IMG/VR virus record: IMGVR_UViG_3300005663_000065
Span: 1 to 49,843 of that record
Direction: 5' to 3' (one strand)
Source of the DNA: a virus
Length of the DNA: 49,843 bases
In this document: one piece after another, positions 15,023 through 23,075 of the stretch
Layout: every line of letters begins with the position of its first letter
Numbering within the stretch: the first letter of the stretch is position 1
Notes under the pieces: model-generated
What the model saw: only the letters and a program-made list of their open reading frames with translations
The model's database searches: none
Told to the model about the DNA's origin: nothing
Position numbers and translations under genes: made by a program

Positions 15023-17137
15023 CTATCTACCGCCAATCGCGTTGTCATCAGTGCCGACAGGCAACCGAGCGCAGCGGCAACCGATGTGCGTTCCTGTTAC
15101 TGGCCGTGGGCCTGAATCGATGGGGAATTGTTGACCGTCGAGGGGTCGGCAAATATCGTCAACACGCGCGTCCCTGACAGTCTGCCACTCTTCAGTCGTG
15201 ATCCCGGCTGACTTGTGAGCTAACAAGTTGCCCTGATCAAATATGAGTGTCGATTCATTGGCCGCAATGAGCTGTGCCCGACTCTTGCTAAACATCGGTT
15301 CGATCGCGTCTACCAGGCTTGGCAATCCTCGACGCCCAAGACCTGACTCTTGCCAGCTCACGACCGCCTTATTGAGATTGCTTCGAGTGGTCTGTGAAAG
15401 CTGTTGCCACCATTCGTTCGAGTACCGGCGCGAGAAATCAAGAACAGCTTCATTGACCAAATCCATATCGACAGCTAGCCCAAGATCGAGATTGAATTGA
15501 GCCGCCGCCAGCGCCCCAGTCCGGGCATTTTTCATACCTACCAGGACCATACGTGTACGGAAGGTTTCCCAGAATTCAGGATTGGTCAACAGGTCATTGG
15601 GATTCTTTGAACCGAACGGGATCAATGCTTTTCGCCCGATCAGTTTCTTGGCGTCAGTGAAGGTCAATGCAAGGGCTTGCTCTAACTCTTGGGCAAAAAC
15701 CTCTTCGGCCTCTAACCGTTCCTCTTCCGCAAAGTCAGATGGTGTCTCAATGGCTTTGGCAGTGTAACCAGGCTCGCCCTTCTTGGGCTTCTTCTTTCGT
15801 CGGCGTCTCGTGTTGCGTCGTTTCTCCGCCCGTTCGTCGTCTGGGGCCACAATGTCAGGGGTTATATCACTGCCATCTTGAAGCGAATCAAAGACCTCTT
15901 GGCTCATGAGGCCAAGATCAAGCATTATCTGACGCGCTGCGTCAGGTGTCAGGATTTCGCTAGCCACATGCTCATCCAGGGTTTCGCCCCAGACGGCTGC
16001 CATTTCGGCCTCTTCGGTTTTCCCTTCGTTGTCCTGTTCGTCATAACTGAAAGTGACATTGCTCGGTATCAAGCCCTGGAAGTTGAAGGAATATTCCAGC
16101 ATTTTCATGAAGAACGCCGGGCCTTTGCCGCGTGATTTCTGATGCAGGATTCTCGATTGCGAACTACTCCCCAAATTACCCCCAGGCAGCGGCGCGAAGT
16201 CTTGATAGTCAGCACCAAAGCCCAGAGCCAGTTGATTGATGTACCACTTCATGGCCTCTTCAATATCAAAGCCGTCTGGCAATGTCTTCAAGTCGATCTG
16301 CGCGGTCGTGACGGTCGCGGTCGGATCGAGAGACGCGAGCACAAGTGGAACGATCCATCGAGTCATGCCTTTTTGGGCTTGATTCAGCTTGTGCTGTTCC
16401 ATCGCGTCCGTGATGGCTGACGTAGATATACCACTTACCAGATGAATGGCAGTAGGATTGTTGCCGCTGACCTTTTCATTCTGGTAAACGCTGACATCTC
16501 TCAAGTATTGAGCCGCTCTGAGAACCCGTGAGACAGCACAGAGCTGCATACCGTTCATGCTTTCGATCGGCGAAGGAAATTCAGTCAGTGGCGCGACTTG
16601 ATACCAGGCCATCTTGTGAATCACGCCCTTGCGATCCCAATAGTTGACCGGGAATTCAGGGTCGCCGGTCCTGCGACACTTGCCAGCGTCCAGATGGCCT
16701 AACCCCAGGATGGCTGATGTTGGCGAATCGCTTTCTCGAATGATCTCAATGAAAGCGCCATTGTCCTGAGAGAACAGGTCTGTCGCGATCTTGACAATGA
16801 AGGACTGCCAGCCAGCGCCCAAATCCGCTGTGTGAAGCAAGTGTTGAACAGCCTCTACTGTAGATGGTGGCCCTTCGAGCGTCCAGGAGAAAGCGGCATT
16901 GCGGATAGCGATTGAATAGAGCGCGGACGCCAGAATGGGTTCAGTCGGCCAGAACGAACGCAATTCGCGATCTCTTCTGGCGGGATTACTGCCCCAGGGC
17001 GTGAAGCTGTCCGCGACTGTCGCGAGTTCAATCACGAGGCTGCCAGCCGCGCCGGACGAAGGGAACGTACCGTTCAGCCCAGGTTGTTGGACTGATTTAT
17101 CTATAACTCTTTTTTCGAGTACCATTGGCTTTGCCAT
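15023..17137 (-). CDS. Portal protein fused to a MuF (SPP1 gp7-like) head morphogenesis domain
   Basis: 704 residues. The N-terminal about 470 residues are portal-like (RELRSFWPTEPILASALYSI, KWYINQLALGFGADYQDFAP). A very basic linker RRNTRRRRKKKPKK follows, then a C-terminal domain ending WQTVRDARVDDICRPLDGQ and HIGCRCARLPV, the cysteine-bearing MuF signature. Portal-MuF fusions are known in some siphoviruses; the dodecameric portal is the DNA gate, while MuF is a minor head protein that can be carried inside. Start 17137 (GAGG upstream) is chosen because it lies just after the promoter at 17162-17190; upstream codons would read through a terminator. Confidence 0.85.
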   Translation of the reverse strand: MAKPMVLEKRVIDKSVQQPGLNGTFPSSGAAGSLVIELATVADSFTPWGSNPARRDRELRSFWPTEPILASALYSIAIRNAAFSWTLEGPPSTVEAVQHLLHTADLGAGWQSFIVKIATDLFSQDNGAFIEIIRESDSPTSAILGLGHLDAGKCRRTGDPEFPVNYWDRKGVIHKMAWYQVAPLTEFPSPIESMNGMQLCAVSRVLRAAQYLRDVSVYQNEKVSGNNPTAIHLVSGISTSAITDAMEQHKLNQAQKGMTRWIVPLVLASLDPTATVTTAQIDLKTLPDGFDIEEAMKWYINQLALGFGADYQDFAPLPGGNLGSSSQSRILHQKSRGKGPAFFMKMLEYSFNFQGLIPSNVTFSYDEQDNEGKTEEAEMAAVWGETLDEHVASEILTPDAARQIMLDLGLMSQEVFDSLQDGSDITPDIVAPDDERAEKRRNTRRRRKKKPKKGEPGYTAKAIETPSDFAEEERLEAEEVFAQELEQALALTFTDAKKLIGRKALIPFGSKNPNDLLTNPEFWETFRTRMVLVGMKNARTGALAAAQFNLDLGLAVDMDLVNEAVLDFSRRYSNEWWQQLSQTTRSNLNKAVVSWQESGLGRRGLPSLVDAIEPMFSKSRAQLIAANESTLIFDQGNLLAHKSAGITTEEWQTVRDARVDDICRPLDGQQFPIDSGPRPVTGTHIGCRCARLPVGTDDNAIGGR

Positions 17138-17161
17138 CTGCCTCAGTATTTGCTCAATTTC

Positions 17162-17190
17162 AGGATAACTTTTCCGTGAAATAGTGTCAA
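17162..17190 (-). promoter_or_regulatory. Sigma70-like promoter of the head operon
   Basis: On the minus strand: TTGACA (17190-17185), 17-bp spacer, TATCCT (17167-17162). The -35 is perfect and the -10 matches 4 of 6. It begins 14 bases after the terminator at 17205-17239 and ends 24 bases before the portal start, so it should drive portal to capsid. Confidence 0.8.
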
Positions 17191-17204
17191 GCAACGCAAC
17201 AGAA

Positions 17205-17239
17205 AAGCCCCTCATTGTTAGCGAGACAATGAGGGGCTT
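17205..17239 (-). terminator. Rho-independent terminator before the head operon
   Basis: A 14-bp perfect stem (AAGCCCCTCATTGT and its complement) with a 7-base loop, followed on the minus strand by TTTTCTGTT. It closes the upstream transcript (terminase, methyltransferase, small genes) immediately before the head promoter. The plus-strand flank lacks a T run, so it works mainly leftward. Confidence 0.88.
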
Positions 17240-17302
17240 CCTGGAAAGGATCACCATTGACAATCCGCCAGCATCAAACGGAAGTCCAGGTGCGTGGCTA
17301 TT

Positions 17303-17509
17303 TTATCGCTTTCGGTGGGGTTTAGTCAACAGGCCGAACCACGTCGACGCCCACACCACGAACCAGAAGAGTGCCGATTCTCGGGGCAAAGTTTCATGCA
17401 AATTATGGACTGCAACGACTAACATTCTATTTTGCCCTCCAAGAGTGTTGGCCCAAACGTCATGGCACTTTTGAATCTGTGGCGGCATCGGTGTCTTTGG
17501 TTCATTCAT
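17303..17509 (-). CDS. Small single-pass membrane protein
   Basis: 68 residues from ATG 17509 (AAGGAAG upstream). The C-terminal part SALFWFVVWASTWFGLL is one hydrophobic segment flanked by Glu/Arg and a basic end KPHRKR. The N-terminal half is soluble and Pro/Gln-rich. Last gene before the terminator at 17205-17239. It could be a lysis or exclusion protein; nothing in the sequence decides this. Confidence 0.6.
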   Translation of the reverse strand: MNEPKTPMPPQIQKCHDVWANTLGGQNRMLVVAVHNLHETLPRESALFWFVVWASTWFGLLTKPHRKR

Positions 17510-17520
17510 ATCGCTTCCTT

Positions 17521-17664
17521 TTAGCAAATGAATCCAAACCAACAAGAAATCCATCCGTTACAATGAGGACATTTTGTCGATTCATATGGGTATCTTCTTG
17601 GTTCCTTGAAAACAATTACACCAGTCTTTGAACAATCAAAACAGACGTAATACCAAGATTCCAT
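17521..17664 (-). CDS. 47-residue zinc-ribbon protein
   Basis: ATG at 17664 has AAAGGTG upstream. The peptide has CFDC near the N-terminus and CPHC in the second half, the classic four-cysteine zinc ribbon. It lies between the DNA methyltransferase and the membrane protein in the same leftward unit. It is one of about ten small zinc-ribbon genes in this genome. Confidence 0.65.
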   Translation of the reverse strand: MESWYYVCFDCSKTGVIVFKEPRRYPYESTKCPHCNGWISCWFGFIC

Positions 17665-17701
17665 AACATCACCTTTCCATTTAGTCAAATGGCTATTTAT
17701 C

Positions 17702-17716
17702 TATAAACCTATATCA
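17702..17716. repeat. 15-bp direct repeat, copy downstream of the methyltransferase gene
   Basis: Identical 15 bp (TATAAACCTATATCA on the plus strand) at 18786-18800. The two copies bracket the cytosine methyltransferase gene almost exactly, which suggests insertion or excision of that gene as a unit. Confidence 0.7.
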
Positions 17717-17737
17717 TCAGTTTGAAACCTTTCACCC

Positions 17738-18763
17738 TCAAAGCTGCATCGGGAGTGTCACGCGCTGCGTGAGACTTACGAACGCATGCGCTGCTTCCAG
17801 AGGGACAACGGCGTTTCCAAGGGCGCGTAGCCTGTCCACCCTGTTGGGAGTCCCATCAGCCATTCGACAAACAGCGGGTTCAAGCGACGGCATTTCGGCG
17901 AGCACTCGTGCCCATCCTTCGAGGTCGTTTGGATGGGGAGGGAAAGCGAGGCTGCAATCAAGAGCGGCATTCCGACTCCGTTCCCGTTGTGATGCTTCTC
18001 TTTCAAATCCCAGCGCCTCGCCATCCATGTCTCCGGCGACTCCCCGTCTTGAGACACCCTCGCATTCGGTGTCGGCCACTGGCTCGCCGTTGTTCCTAGA
18101 AGTATGCCCCTCTTGCCGTCTGGGGTTTGCTTCCCTCGAACCCCGTCGCCCGTATTCGGTGTCGGCCACATCACCACCTGATCTTCTAGCCTCGATCGGT
18201 GATTCTCCCTGACATTCCCGTTGAATCCATTGTTCGCTACTCGCGGTGTTCCCCAGTATAAAAACCCGTTCCCGCCTGTGGCTGGCCCCGACTTCCGCCG
18301 CAGTGAAGCAACCCCATTCCGCATCGAACCCTGCTTCGGCCAGCTCTCCGAGAACGCCACCGAGTCCAGCGTGAACAAGAAGGCCTGGAACGTTTTCCAA
18401 GAAGACGACTCCGGGTCGTACCTCGCGTATGATTCGGATGATGTCGCTCCATATCCATCGCTCGTCTTCAGTTCCTTTTCGCTTGCCTGCTGTGGACCAG
18501 GGCTGACACGGGAATCCCGCAGCGACAATATCCACTGTTCCACGCCACGCTGCGCCGTCAAAGGTCGTGAGGTCGTCCCAGATAGGAGCGTCGTCCATGC
18601 TCTTGTCTTCCATCCGCGCCACGAGAAGGGCCGCAACGCTGGCTTCCCGCTCAACGTGACATACAACCCTGAATCCGGGGACGACGAGGCTGAGTCCGAG
18701 TTCAAGGCCCCCGATTCCTGAACAGAGGCTAAGGCAGTTGACGGTACGTGTAGCCACATTCAT
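17738..18763 (-). CDS. DNA (cytosine-5-)-methyltransferase
   Basis: 341 residues from ATG 18763. All key C5-methylase motifs are present: I LSLCSGIGGLELGL (11-24), IV GFPCQPWS with catalytic Cys86, VI FLENVPG (122-128), VIII SHRRERVFI (161-169) and X RALGNAVVP near the C-terminus. The target-recognition region is the low-complexity stretch rich in VADTE-like repeats. It methylates cytosines in DNA, probably to hide phage DNA from host restriction; the target sequence is unknown. Start could also be ATG 18781 or GTG 18757. The gene lies between 15-bp direct repeats and contains a long second ORF in the +1 frame. Confidence 0.92.
   Translation of the reverse strand: MNVATRTVNCLSLCSGIGGLELGLSLVVPGFRVVCHVEREASVAALLVARMEDKSMDDAPIWDDLTTFDGAAWRGTVDIVAAGFPCQPWSTAGKRKGTEDERWIWSDIIRIIREVRPGVVFLENVPGLLVHAGLGGVLGELAEAGFDAEWGCFTAAEVGASHRRERVFILGNTASSEQWIQRECQGESPIEARRSGGDVADTEYGRRGSREANPRRQEGHTSRNNGEPVADTECEGVSRRGVAGDMDGEALGFEREASQRERSRNAALDCSLAFPPHPNDLEGWARVLAEMPSLEPAVCRMADGTPNRVDRLRALGNAVVPLEAAHAFVSLTQRVTLPMQL
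17776..18759 (-). CDS. Overlapping +1-frame ORF inside the methyltransferase gene (possible dual coding)
   Basis: A 327-codon ORF wholly inside the methyltransferase gene, starting at ATG 18759 with AAGGA seven bases upstream, better spaced than for the methyltransferase ATG itself. The product contains LSGKPALRPFSW, SWPKQGSMRNG, repeated WPTPN and FVEWLMGLPTGW, features I recall from standalone database proteins annotated beside or over cytosine methylase genes. The WPTPN repeats are the +1 reading of the VADTE repeats. It may be a real overprinted gene or only a shadow of a conserved methylase; expression is untested. Confidence 0.35.
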   Translation of the reverse strand: MWLHVPSTALASVQESGALNSDSASSSPDSGLYVTLSGKPALRPFSWRGWKTRAWTTLLSGTTSRPLTAQRGVEQWILSLRDSRVSPGPQQASEKELKTSDGYGATSSESYARYDPESSSWKTFQAFLFTLDSVAFSESWPKQGSMRNGVASLRRKSGPATGGNGFLYWGTPRVANNGFNGNVRENHRSRLEDQVVMWPTPNTGDGVRGKQTPDGKRGILLGTTASQWPTPNARVSQDGESPETWMARRWDLKEKHHNGNGVGMPLLIAASLSLPIQTTSKDGHECSPKCRRLNPLFVEWLMGLPTGWTGYAPLETPLSLWKQRMRS

Positions 18764-18785
18764 TTGTCCTTCATTATCCATTTCA

Positions 18786-18800
18786 TATAAACCTATATCA
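18786..18800. repeat. 15-bp direct repeat, copy upstream of the methyltransferase gene
   Basis: Second copy of the repeat at 17702-17716, overlapping the last codons of the large terminase gene: the terminase stop codon TAG is inside the repeat. Confidence 0.7.
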
Positions 18801-20382
18801 GCAATCTCAAACATTCGTAGCTCGCCATCGACAGACAAACCGCGAGATCGATCTTGCGGCGTTCTGATTTCTTCACCAGACGCATTTTGGTATCCTCTGA
18901 CTTGCCAACTTTGGCATTGGCGTTAGTTAGATGTTCACGAAGATCAGGATTGCCGTCATGTCTTATCCGACCATGAACAATCATTGTATAAAGGTCACTA
19001 TCTGAGATCAATCGATTCTGGACTTGGCCGAAAACGCGCGTCCACGCAACGCCTTCTTGCATCAACCGAGTACACATATCGTGAAGTTGAAATTGATCAT
19101 ACGCGACTTCGACTACATTGAAGTTGGCACACAATTCCCTGACAGCAGCTTCAGGGCCTCTATAATCTATCTGACCACCTGGTGGCGGGTCCCACTTCCT
19201 GACAGCTCTCACAGCTATTCCAGGTTCTTGATCTGATGTGCGGTCAGGATCGCGGCTAACCATGACCAAGCCAAAACAATCTTTGGTGACCGCAGCATCC
19301 AGAGCAATCACCATCGGAGTCCGATCGCCGGGCACCAGGGGCAATGGATTGATCAGACCATCCCACCACTCAATGGGAATGAATGCCGATTCAGCACTCA
19401 CCCATTCATCCGAATGTAACCGGGCCATCTGGCTTGGCGTCTGGGTAGCGGCCTCTGAAGCGTAATAAACTGCCCCTCGTTCCCCTTTCTGCCAAGGCAT
19501 ACGCCGGGCCACGACCCCATGATCCCAGTACGCGAACATGCCAGCGGCCTCATTCACGTAGCACGGCACGAGGCTATCAGGATTGGGCGCTTCCTCGAAC
19601 GCTGACAGATCGCCCAGCTCGCCAGCCGTGAGTTGACGTCCGTTCAACACGACCGACTCATAAAGGCCATAGAGTAGTTCTGATTCCCCTTCATATCCCG
19701 CATAGGTTTCGATCAGCCGGATGGAGTCAGGCCTCGTCGGACTTGGGGCCATTTCTGCCCAGAATCTGAGATCACCCGTGTGGATGAAACCCCACAGCTC
19801 TGTGAAGATCGTGAGTATCGGATTGCCGCCCGCTTCGCCCGTGTAGTCCGTCGCGATCGCCTTGACCTGCGTTCCGGTGTTGAGGCATGTCAGCTTTTTC
19901 ATGCCCGTTTGCCATCGACCAGGCAACAGTTTCTTGTTGAGTTGAAACCCCGGTTCCATCTCGATACTGTCCTTCATGGCTTTGAAGCCGCGTCCTTGAG
20001 CCTGGTCAGCATCATTGCCGACGCAAAGGACTTCACCGAAGCGTTGCCATGTTTCGGCAGCCCATCGACCAATACCTCCCGCGATCGTGGTTTTGCCCGA
20101 CTTTTTGACACTGCTATACATCACGGTCGTGAAGGGCAGCCGTCCTTTCGAGTTCCGAGTGAAGGCATAATTCAGCACGGCTTTCTGGTGAGGCATGAGT
20201 TTGATCGGCTGCCCCGTGTCCTCAATCCTGAAGTTCTCTTCGAGCCATTCCACCAGTGGAGGATAGTAGCCTTCGTTTAGCTTGGCCTTGAGTTGTTTTT
20301 GAAGGCGTTCAAGCGTTGCCTGTGGCAATGTCGTTAGCTTCGATAATTGCACCGACGATTTCGTTAAGTCGTTTAAGTTCAT
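18793..20382 (-). CDS. Terminase large subunit
   Basis: 529 residues with the two terminase domains. The ATPase has Walker A SSVKKSGKTT (90-99) and Walker B strand ILTIFTELWG (189-198), where the usual aspartate before the catalytic glutamate is a threonine. The C-terminal RNase H-like nuclease has its first acidic residue in VIALDAAVTKD (Asp362) and a later acidic cluster near SERRKIDLAVCLSMA. It cuts and pumps DNA into proheads through the portal. It overlaps the upstream small-subunit gene by 74 bases, so a later internal start is possible. Confidence 0.9.
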   Translation of the reverse strand: MNLNDLTKSSVQLSKLTTLPQATLERLQKQLKAKLNEGYYPPLVEWLEENFRIEDTGQPIKLMPHQKAVLNYAFTRNSKGRLPFTTVMYSSVKKSGKTTIAGGIGRWAAETWQRFGEVLCVGNDADQAQGRGFKAMKDSIEMEPGFQLNKKLLPGRWQTGMKKLTCLNTGTQVKAIATDYTGEAGGNPILTIFTELWGFIHTGDLRFWAEMAPSPTRPDSIRLIETYAGYEGESELLYGLYESVVLNGRQLTAGELGDLSAFEEAPNPDSLVPCYVNEAAGMFAYWDHGVVARRMPWQKGERGAVYYASEAATQTPSQMARLHSDEWVSAESAFIPIEWWDGLINPLPLVPGDRTPMVIALDAAVTKDCFGLVMVSRDPDRTSDQEPGIAVRAVRKWDPPPGGQIDYRGPEAAVRELCANFNVVEVAYDQFQLHDMCTRLMQEGVAWTRVFGQVQNRLISDSDLYTMIVHGRIRHDGNPDLREHLTNANAKVGKSEDTKMRLVKKSERRKIDLAVCLSMASYECLRLLI

Positions 20383-20860
20383 CAGGACTCATCTCTGACA
20401 AATCTATGTCATATTCTTCAGGTTGTGGAAGGTTCAGCGTCAATGGGTTCTCTGCCGTTCCGACAGCATTATCAAGGCCGTACAGTTCACGGATGCCTTT
20501 GACGGCACGAAGGATGAGTTCAGCCGATCTGGGATCAGGATCAGTCGCCGGTGGCAGCTCATCAGGATCATCAGGTTTGCTCAATTTCCAACCAGTGCCC
20601 TTGGCCCAGTGTGCATGGATGATCGATTCCAATCGAGCGTGCTGAAGCTCTTTCATGCCATCTATTTCGTGGGTTCGTGTGACCGCCCAGTCGTCCAGGA
20701 CTTTATGCCAATCTCTATTCACCTGGACGTGTGAAATCTTGATGCCCTGAGCATTCAGATGGGCCATTATCTCCCGGTCTGTCATGCCGATTTTCTTCAG
20801 CGCCACCACTTGATGGCGTCGTTCCTCAATGTTGATTTGTTGGATAGGTGTCACTGTCAT
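20309..20860 (-). CDS. Terminase small subunit-like DNA-binding protein
   Basis: 183 residues. A helix-turn-helix lies near the N-terminus (HQVVALKKIGMTDREIMAHL, then GIKISHVQVNRDW), followed by helical oligomerisation-like sequence and an acidic C-terminus. It stands directly upstream of, and overlaps, the large terminase gene, the usual place of the small subunit that recognises pac/cos DNA. Assignment rests on position plus the HTH. GGGAGGT is the ribosome site. Confidence 0.7.
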   Translation of the reverse strand: MTVTPIQQINIEERRHQVVALKKIGMTDREIMAHLNAQGIKISHVQVNRDWHKVLDDWAVTRTHEIDGMKELQHARLESIIHAHWAKGTGWKLSKPDDPDELPPATDPDPRSAELILRAVKGIRELYGLDNAVGTAENPLTLNLPQPEEYDIDLSEMSPDELKRLNEIVGAIIEANDIATGNA

Positions 20861-20877
20861 GCGTTACCTCCCTTGTG

Positions 20878-21411
20878 TTACCCATTTGGACTATAGCTCC
20901 GTCTATTCCTGGTTTCTTCCCTCAGTGAAAGAGTTGCCCTCGTGATCACAGCTTTCAAATATTTGATCTCTGATTCAGTCACTCCCAATTTCTCAACAAT
21001 GGCATTGGCGATAGCATCCCGTAACTGCTTTGTCAATGGAACGCTGTTCCTGATGGAATACTTTCGCATTGCTTCGACCAAATCTGAGGGCCACGGAAAC
21101 CCGTTGGCCGCAAAGACAGTGACGAGCTGATATTTATAGCCATTGTTTCGCATGCCCCAAGTTGCCAGTTCGACTGCAAATTCAAAATCTATGGCCTGTG
21201 GGCAGACTTGGGACATCCAGAGTAACGGAAGGCAATAGATAGTTGCTCTGTAACGTTCGGGGACAGCTGCGTCGCGCCTTCCGTTACTTTCCAGTCCCTG
21301 AGTTCGGACGCCACGCCCTTTCTTGAAACCACAGACCTGACATTCCCGTTGGAAGGGTAGTGACCCTTGGGCCATCTCTCCGCCGCATTCTGGGCACAAT
21401 TCGGTATTCAT
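20878..21411 (-). CDS. Hypothetical protein with N-terminal zinc ribbon
   Basis: 177 residues from the ATG at 21411 (TAATG overlap with the ASCH gene). CPECGG near residue 6 and CQVCGF near residue 27 form one four-cysteine zinc ribbon; the remaining 140 residues are helical without known motifs. An upstream in-frame ATG at 21474 is less likely because the overlap start is standard here. Next to terminase, so a packaging or transcription role is possible but unproven. Confidence 0.55.
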   Translation of the reverse strand: MNTELCPECGGEMAQGSLPFQRECQVCGFKKGRGVRTQGLESNGRRDAAVPERYRATIYCLPLLWMSQVCPQAIDFEFAVELATWGMRNNGYKYQLVTVFAANGFPWPSDLVEAMRKYSIRNSVPLTKQLRDAIANAIVEKLGVTESEIKYLKAVITRATLSLREETRNRRSYSPNG

Positions 21412-22007
21412 TATCTTGACCGAAAAGGTTCTGGGATTGTCGAAGCGACATGGAACAGTTTGAATGCTAGACAAGGCTGCATCCCATGGGCCATATTATC
21501 AGGCATGATGCAACGGCCAGTTTCTGGATCGTGATCGCGGAAGTAATCACCACATTCACCCACATTGAAATCAATTAGTTTGTATCGGGGTTCCATGATA
21601 TCTGCCGGTGGTTTCCAGAATCCCAGTTGACCTTTGCAAGCGATAGGCGTTTCATAGGCCATTGGATACATCAGGTTGAAGGCCCAATGACCATCCTGAT
21701 TGGCCCAATCACTATCACTGTCTTGGGTATCGTCCATGATCGTTACTTCGCCAATGATCGCGCCGAAGGCCAAGTCAGCTTTGGATGGAATAACAATGTC
21801 GCTATCCGCAACAAGAATTCCACTATCCTGAAAGTTCGAGCTGTCATATCGGAGCGACGCATGAACATAAATGCGTTGAGGGACAACGAATGACCTTGGC
21901 AATCGCCATACACGATTCTCAACGTCTTTGAGGGGATAGTTGGGCCGCTCCGGGTCGGGCGTCACGATGAGCCACGCCCAAGGTTGCAAAAGACTGAGAG
22001 CTTTCAT
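21411..22007 (-). CDS. ASCH-domain protein
   Basis: 198 residues from ATG 22007 (AAAGGAAG upstream, ATGA overlap). It opens MKALSLLQPWAWLIV and continues KDVENRVWRLP, YVHASL, GAIIGEVTI, then PIACKGQLGFWKPP, the ordered motifs of ASCH (PUA-like) domains. ASCH proteins bind RNA or modified nucleosides, and some act as nucleoside amidohydrolases. An extra C-terminal segment (DYFRDHDPETGRCIMP) is not part of the usual domain. Substrate unknown. Confidence 0.8.
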   Translation of the reverse strand: MKALSLLQPWAWLIVTPDPERPNYPLKDVENRVWRLPRSFVVPQRIYVHASLRYDSSNFQDSGILVADSDIVIPSKADLAFGAIIGEVTIMDDTQDSDSDWANQDGHWAFNLMYPMAYETPIACKGQLGFWKPPADIMEPRYKLIDFNVGECGDYFRDHDPETGRCIMPDNMAHGMQPCLAFKLFHVASTIPEPFRSR

Positions 22008-22222
22008 GGCTTCCTTTCTTTTGGCTCTATGGGCCAAACGTCCCAAACCTCTTCGATGATAGCGGCCATGGCAACCCAACCCATATCTTCGAGGATGATA
22101 TGAACGCTGTGGTCAATCGATGCTGCTACGTGCATTCGGCCTGTATCATCCAACACAACTTCACCACCGGTTACCAGTGTGCGAAAGTCATCAGCAGTTA
22201 ACTTGATTCTGATTTGTGTCAT
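22004..22222 (-). CDS. Hypothetical protein
   Basis: 72 residues, acidic, beta-hairpin start (TQIRIKLTADDFRTLVTGGEVVLDD) then a helix. ATGA overlaps at both ends place it firmly in the operon. No family recognised. Confidence 0.6.
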   Translation of the reverse strand: MTQIRIKLTADDFRTLVTGGEVVLDDTGRMHVAASIDHSVHIILEDMGWVAMAAIIEEVWDVWPIEPKERKP

Positions 22223-22686
22223 CTGGAATCCTGATGGCCGCTCGGCAATGCTGGCTGAAAGGGGTCGATCTCTGTGGCCCCGGCCATGAGTTGTGGCAGC
22301 ACTGCCTCAGCCACTGTTTGATGGCCTTGTTCGCCACTTATTAACTGATACGGCAGCATCTCAGTCTCAAAGTCAGCAATGCCAAAGCTGATGATTTCTA
22401 GTTTCCATTTCATCCACCAATAGAGCATTCTTGATGCTTGACGTTCGCCCTGGTCATCTATTGTTAGGGCCTGAACTTCGATCTGATAAACGTTCAGATG
22501 GCCCACGAAGTCAGGGCGAGCGAATGTCAACGACAGTTTCCCTTTCGCTCTTACAGTGTTCTGAACATCGCGAACATCGTATTTTCTCAATAGACGCCTA
22601 ACATCAGCCTGTGATTTATCCATCGTGACCTTCGTGTTTCGATAGGGAGTTTGCTTCAGTGGGATGTCGGCGTTATAGTTTGTCAT
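22219..22686 (-). CDS. Hypothetical protein
   Basis: 155 residues from ATG 22686, which overlaps the stop of the LexA-like gene (ATGA). Contains MLYWWMKWKLEIISFGIADF. No known motif. Coupled to the putative regulator gene upstream. Confidence 0.55.
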   Translation of the reverse strand: MTNYNADIPLKQTPYRNTKVTMDKSQADVRRLLRKYDVRDVQNTVRAKGKLSLTFARPDFVGHLNVYQIEVQALTIDDQGERQASRMLYWWMKWKLEIISFGIADFETEMLPYQLISGEQGHQTVAEAVLPQLMAGATEIDPFQPALPSGHQDSR

Positions 22687-23051
22687 ATTCGCCATCCGAC
22701 CGCTTTCCGAGCGTCCGAGCTGACGGCATCCACCACATACTCCCTGAGAGTCTGGATTATTGCCGCCTCTGGGTCGCTCCCGAACTCGTCGCGTATGAAC
22801 TCTACATCATCGCCGGTGAATGTCAGGGTCAGTGACCCACAAAGCTCGATGCTTCTCACACGTTCCGGGGTGTAGCTAATCAACCCGTGCTTCACTAACT
22901 TGTCACGGTGGTACACCACCACAGAAACGGAAGACAATGGAATACCTTTCTTGATGTCTCGCGTTGATGGTGAATAGCCGTTTTGCTTGATGAAGTCGCA
23001 GATGAATGCGTAGGTTTTCTTCATGCTTGGATTGAGGTCGTTTAGTGCCAT
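22683..23051 (-). CDS. LexA-like winged-helix DNA-binding protein without peptidase
   Basis: 122 residues. Residues 9-70 (KKTYAFICDFIKQNGYSPS, TRDIKKGIPLSSVSVVVYH, LVKHGLISYT) match the LexA N-terminal winged helix, including the 'NGYsPStRdI' signature. The C-terminal half lacks the Ser/Lys peptidase of LexA/CI. It would bind an operator but could not self-cleave. It is a candidate regulator of the plus-strand genes. AAAGGA precedes the start. Confidence 0.75.
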   Translation of the reverse strand: MALNDLNPSMKKTYAFICDFIKQNGYSPSTRDIKKGIPLSSVSVVVYHRDKLVKHGLISYTPERVRSIELCGSLTLTFTGDDVEFIRDEFGSDPEAAIIQTLREYVVDAVSSDARKAVGWRI

Positions 23052-23075
23052 TGATGCTGTCCTTTCGTGAATGGT

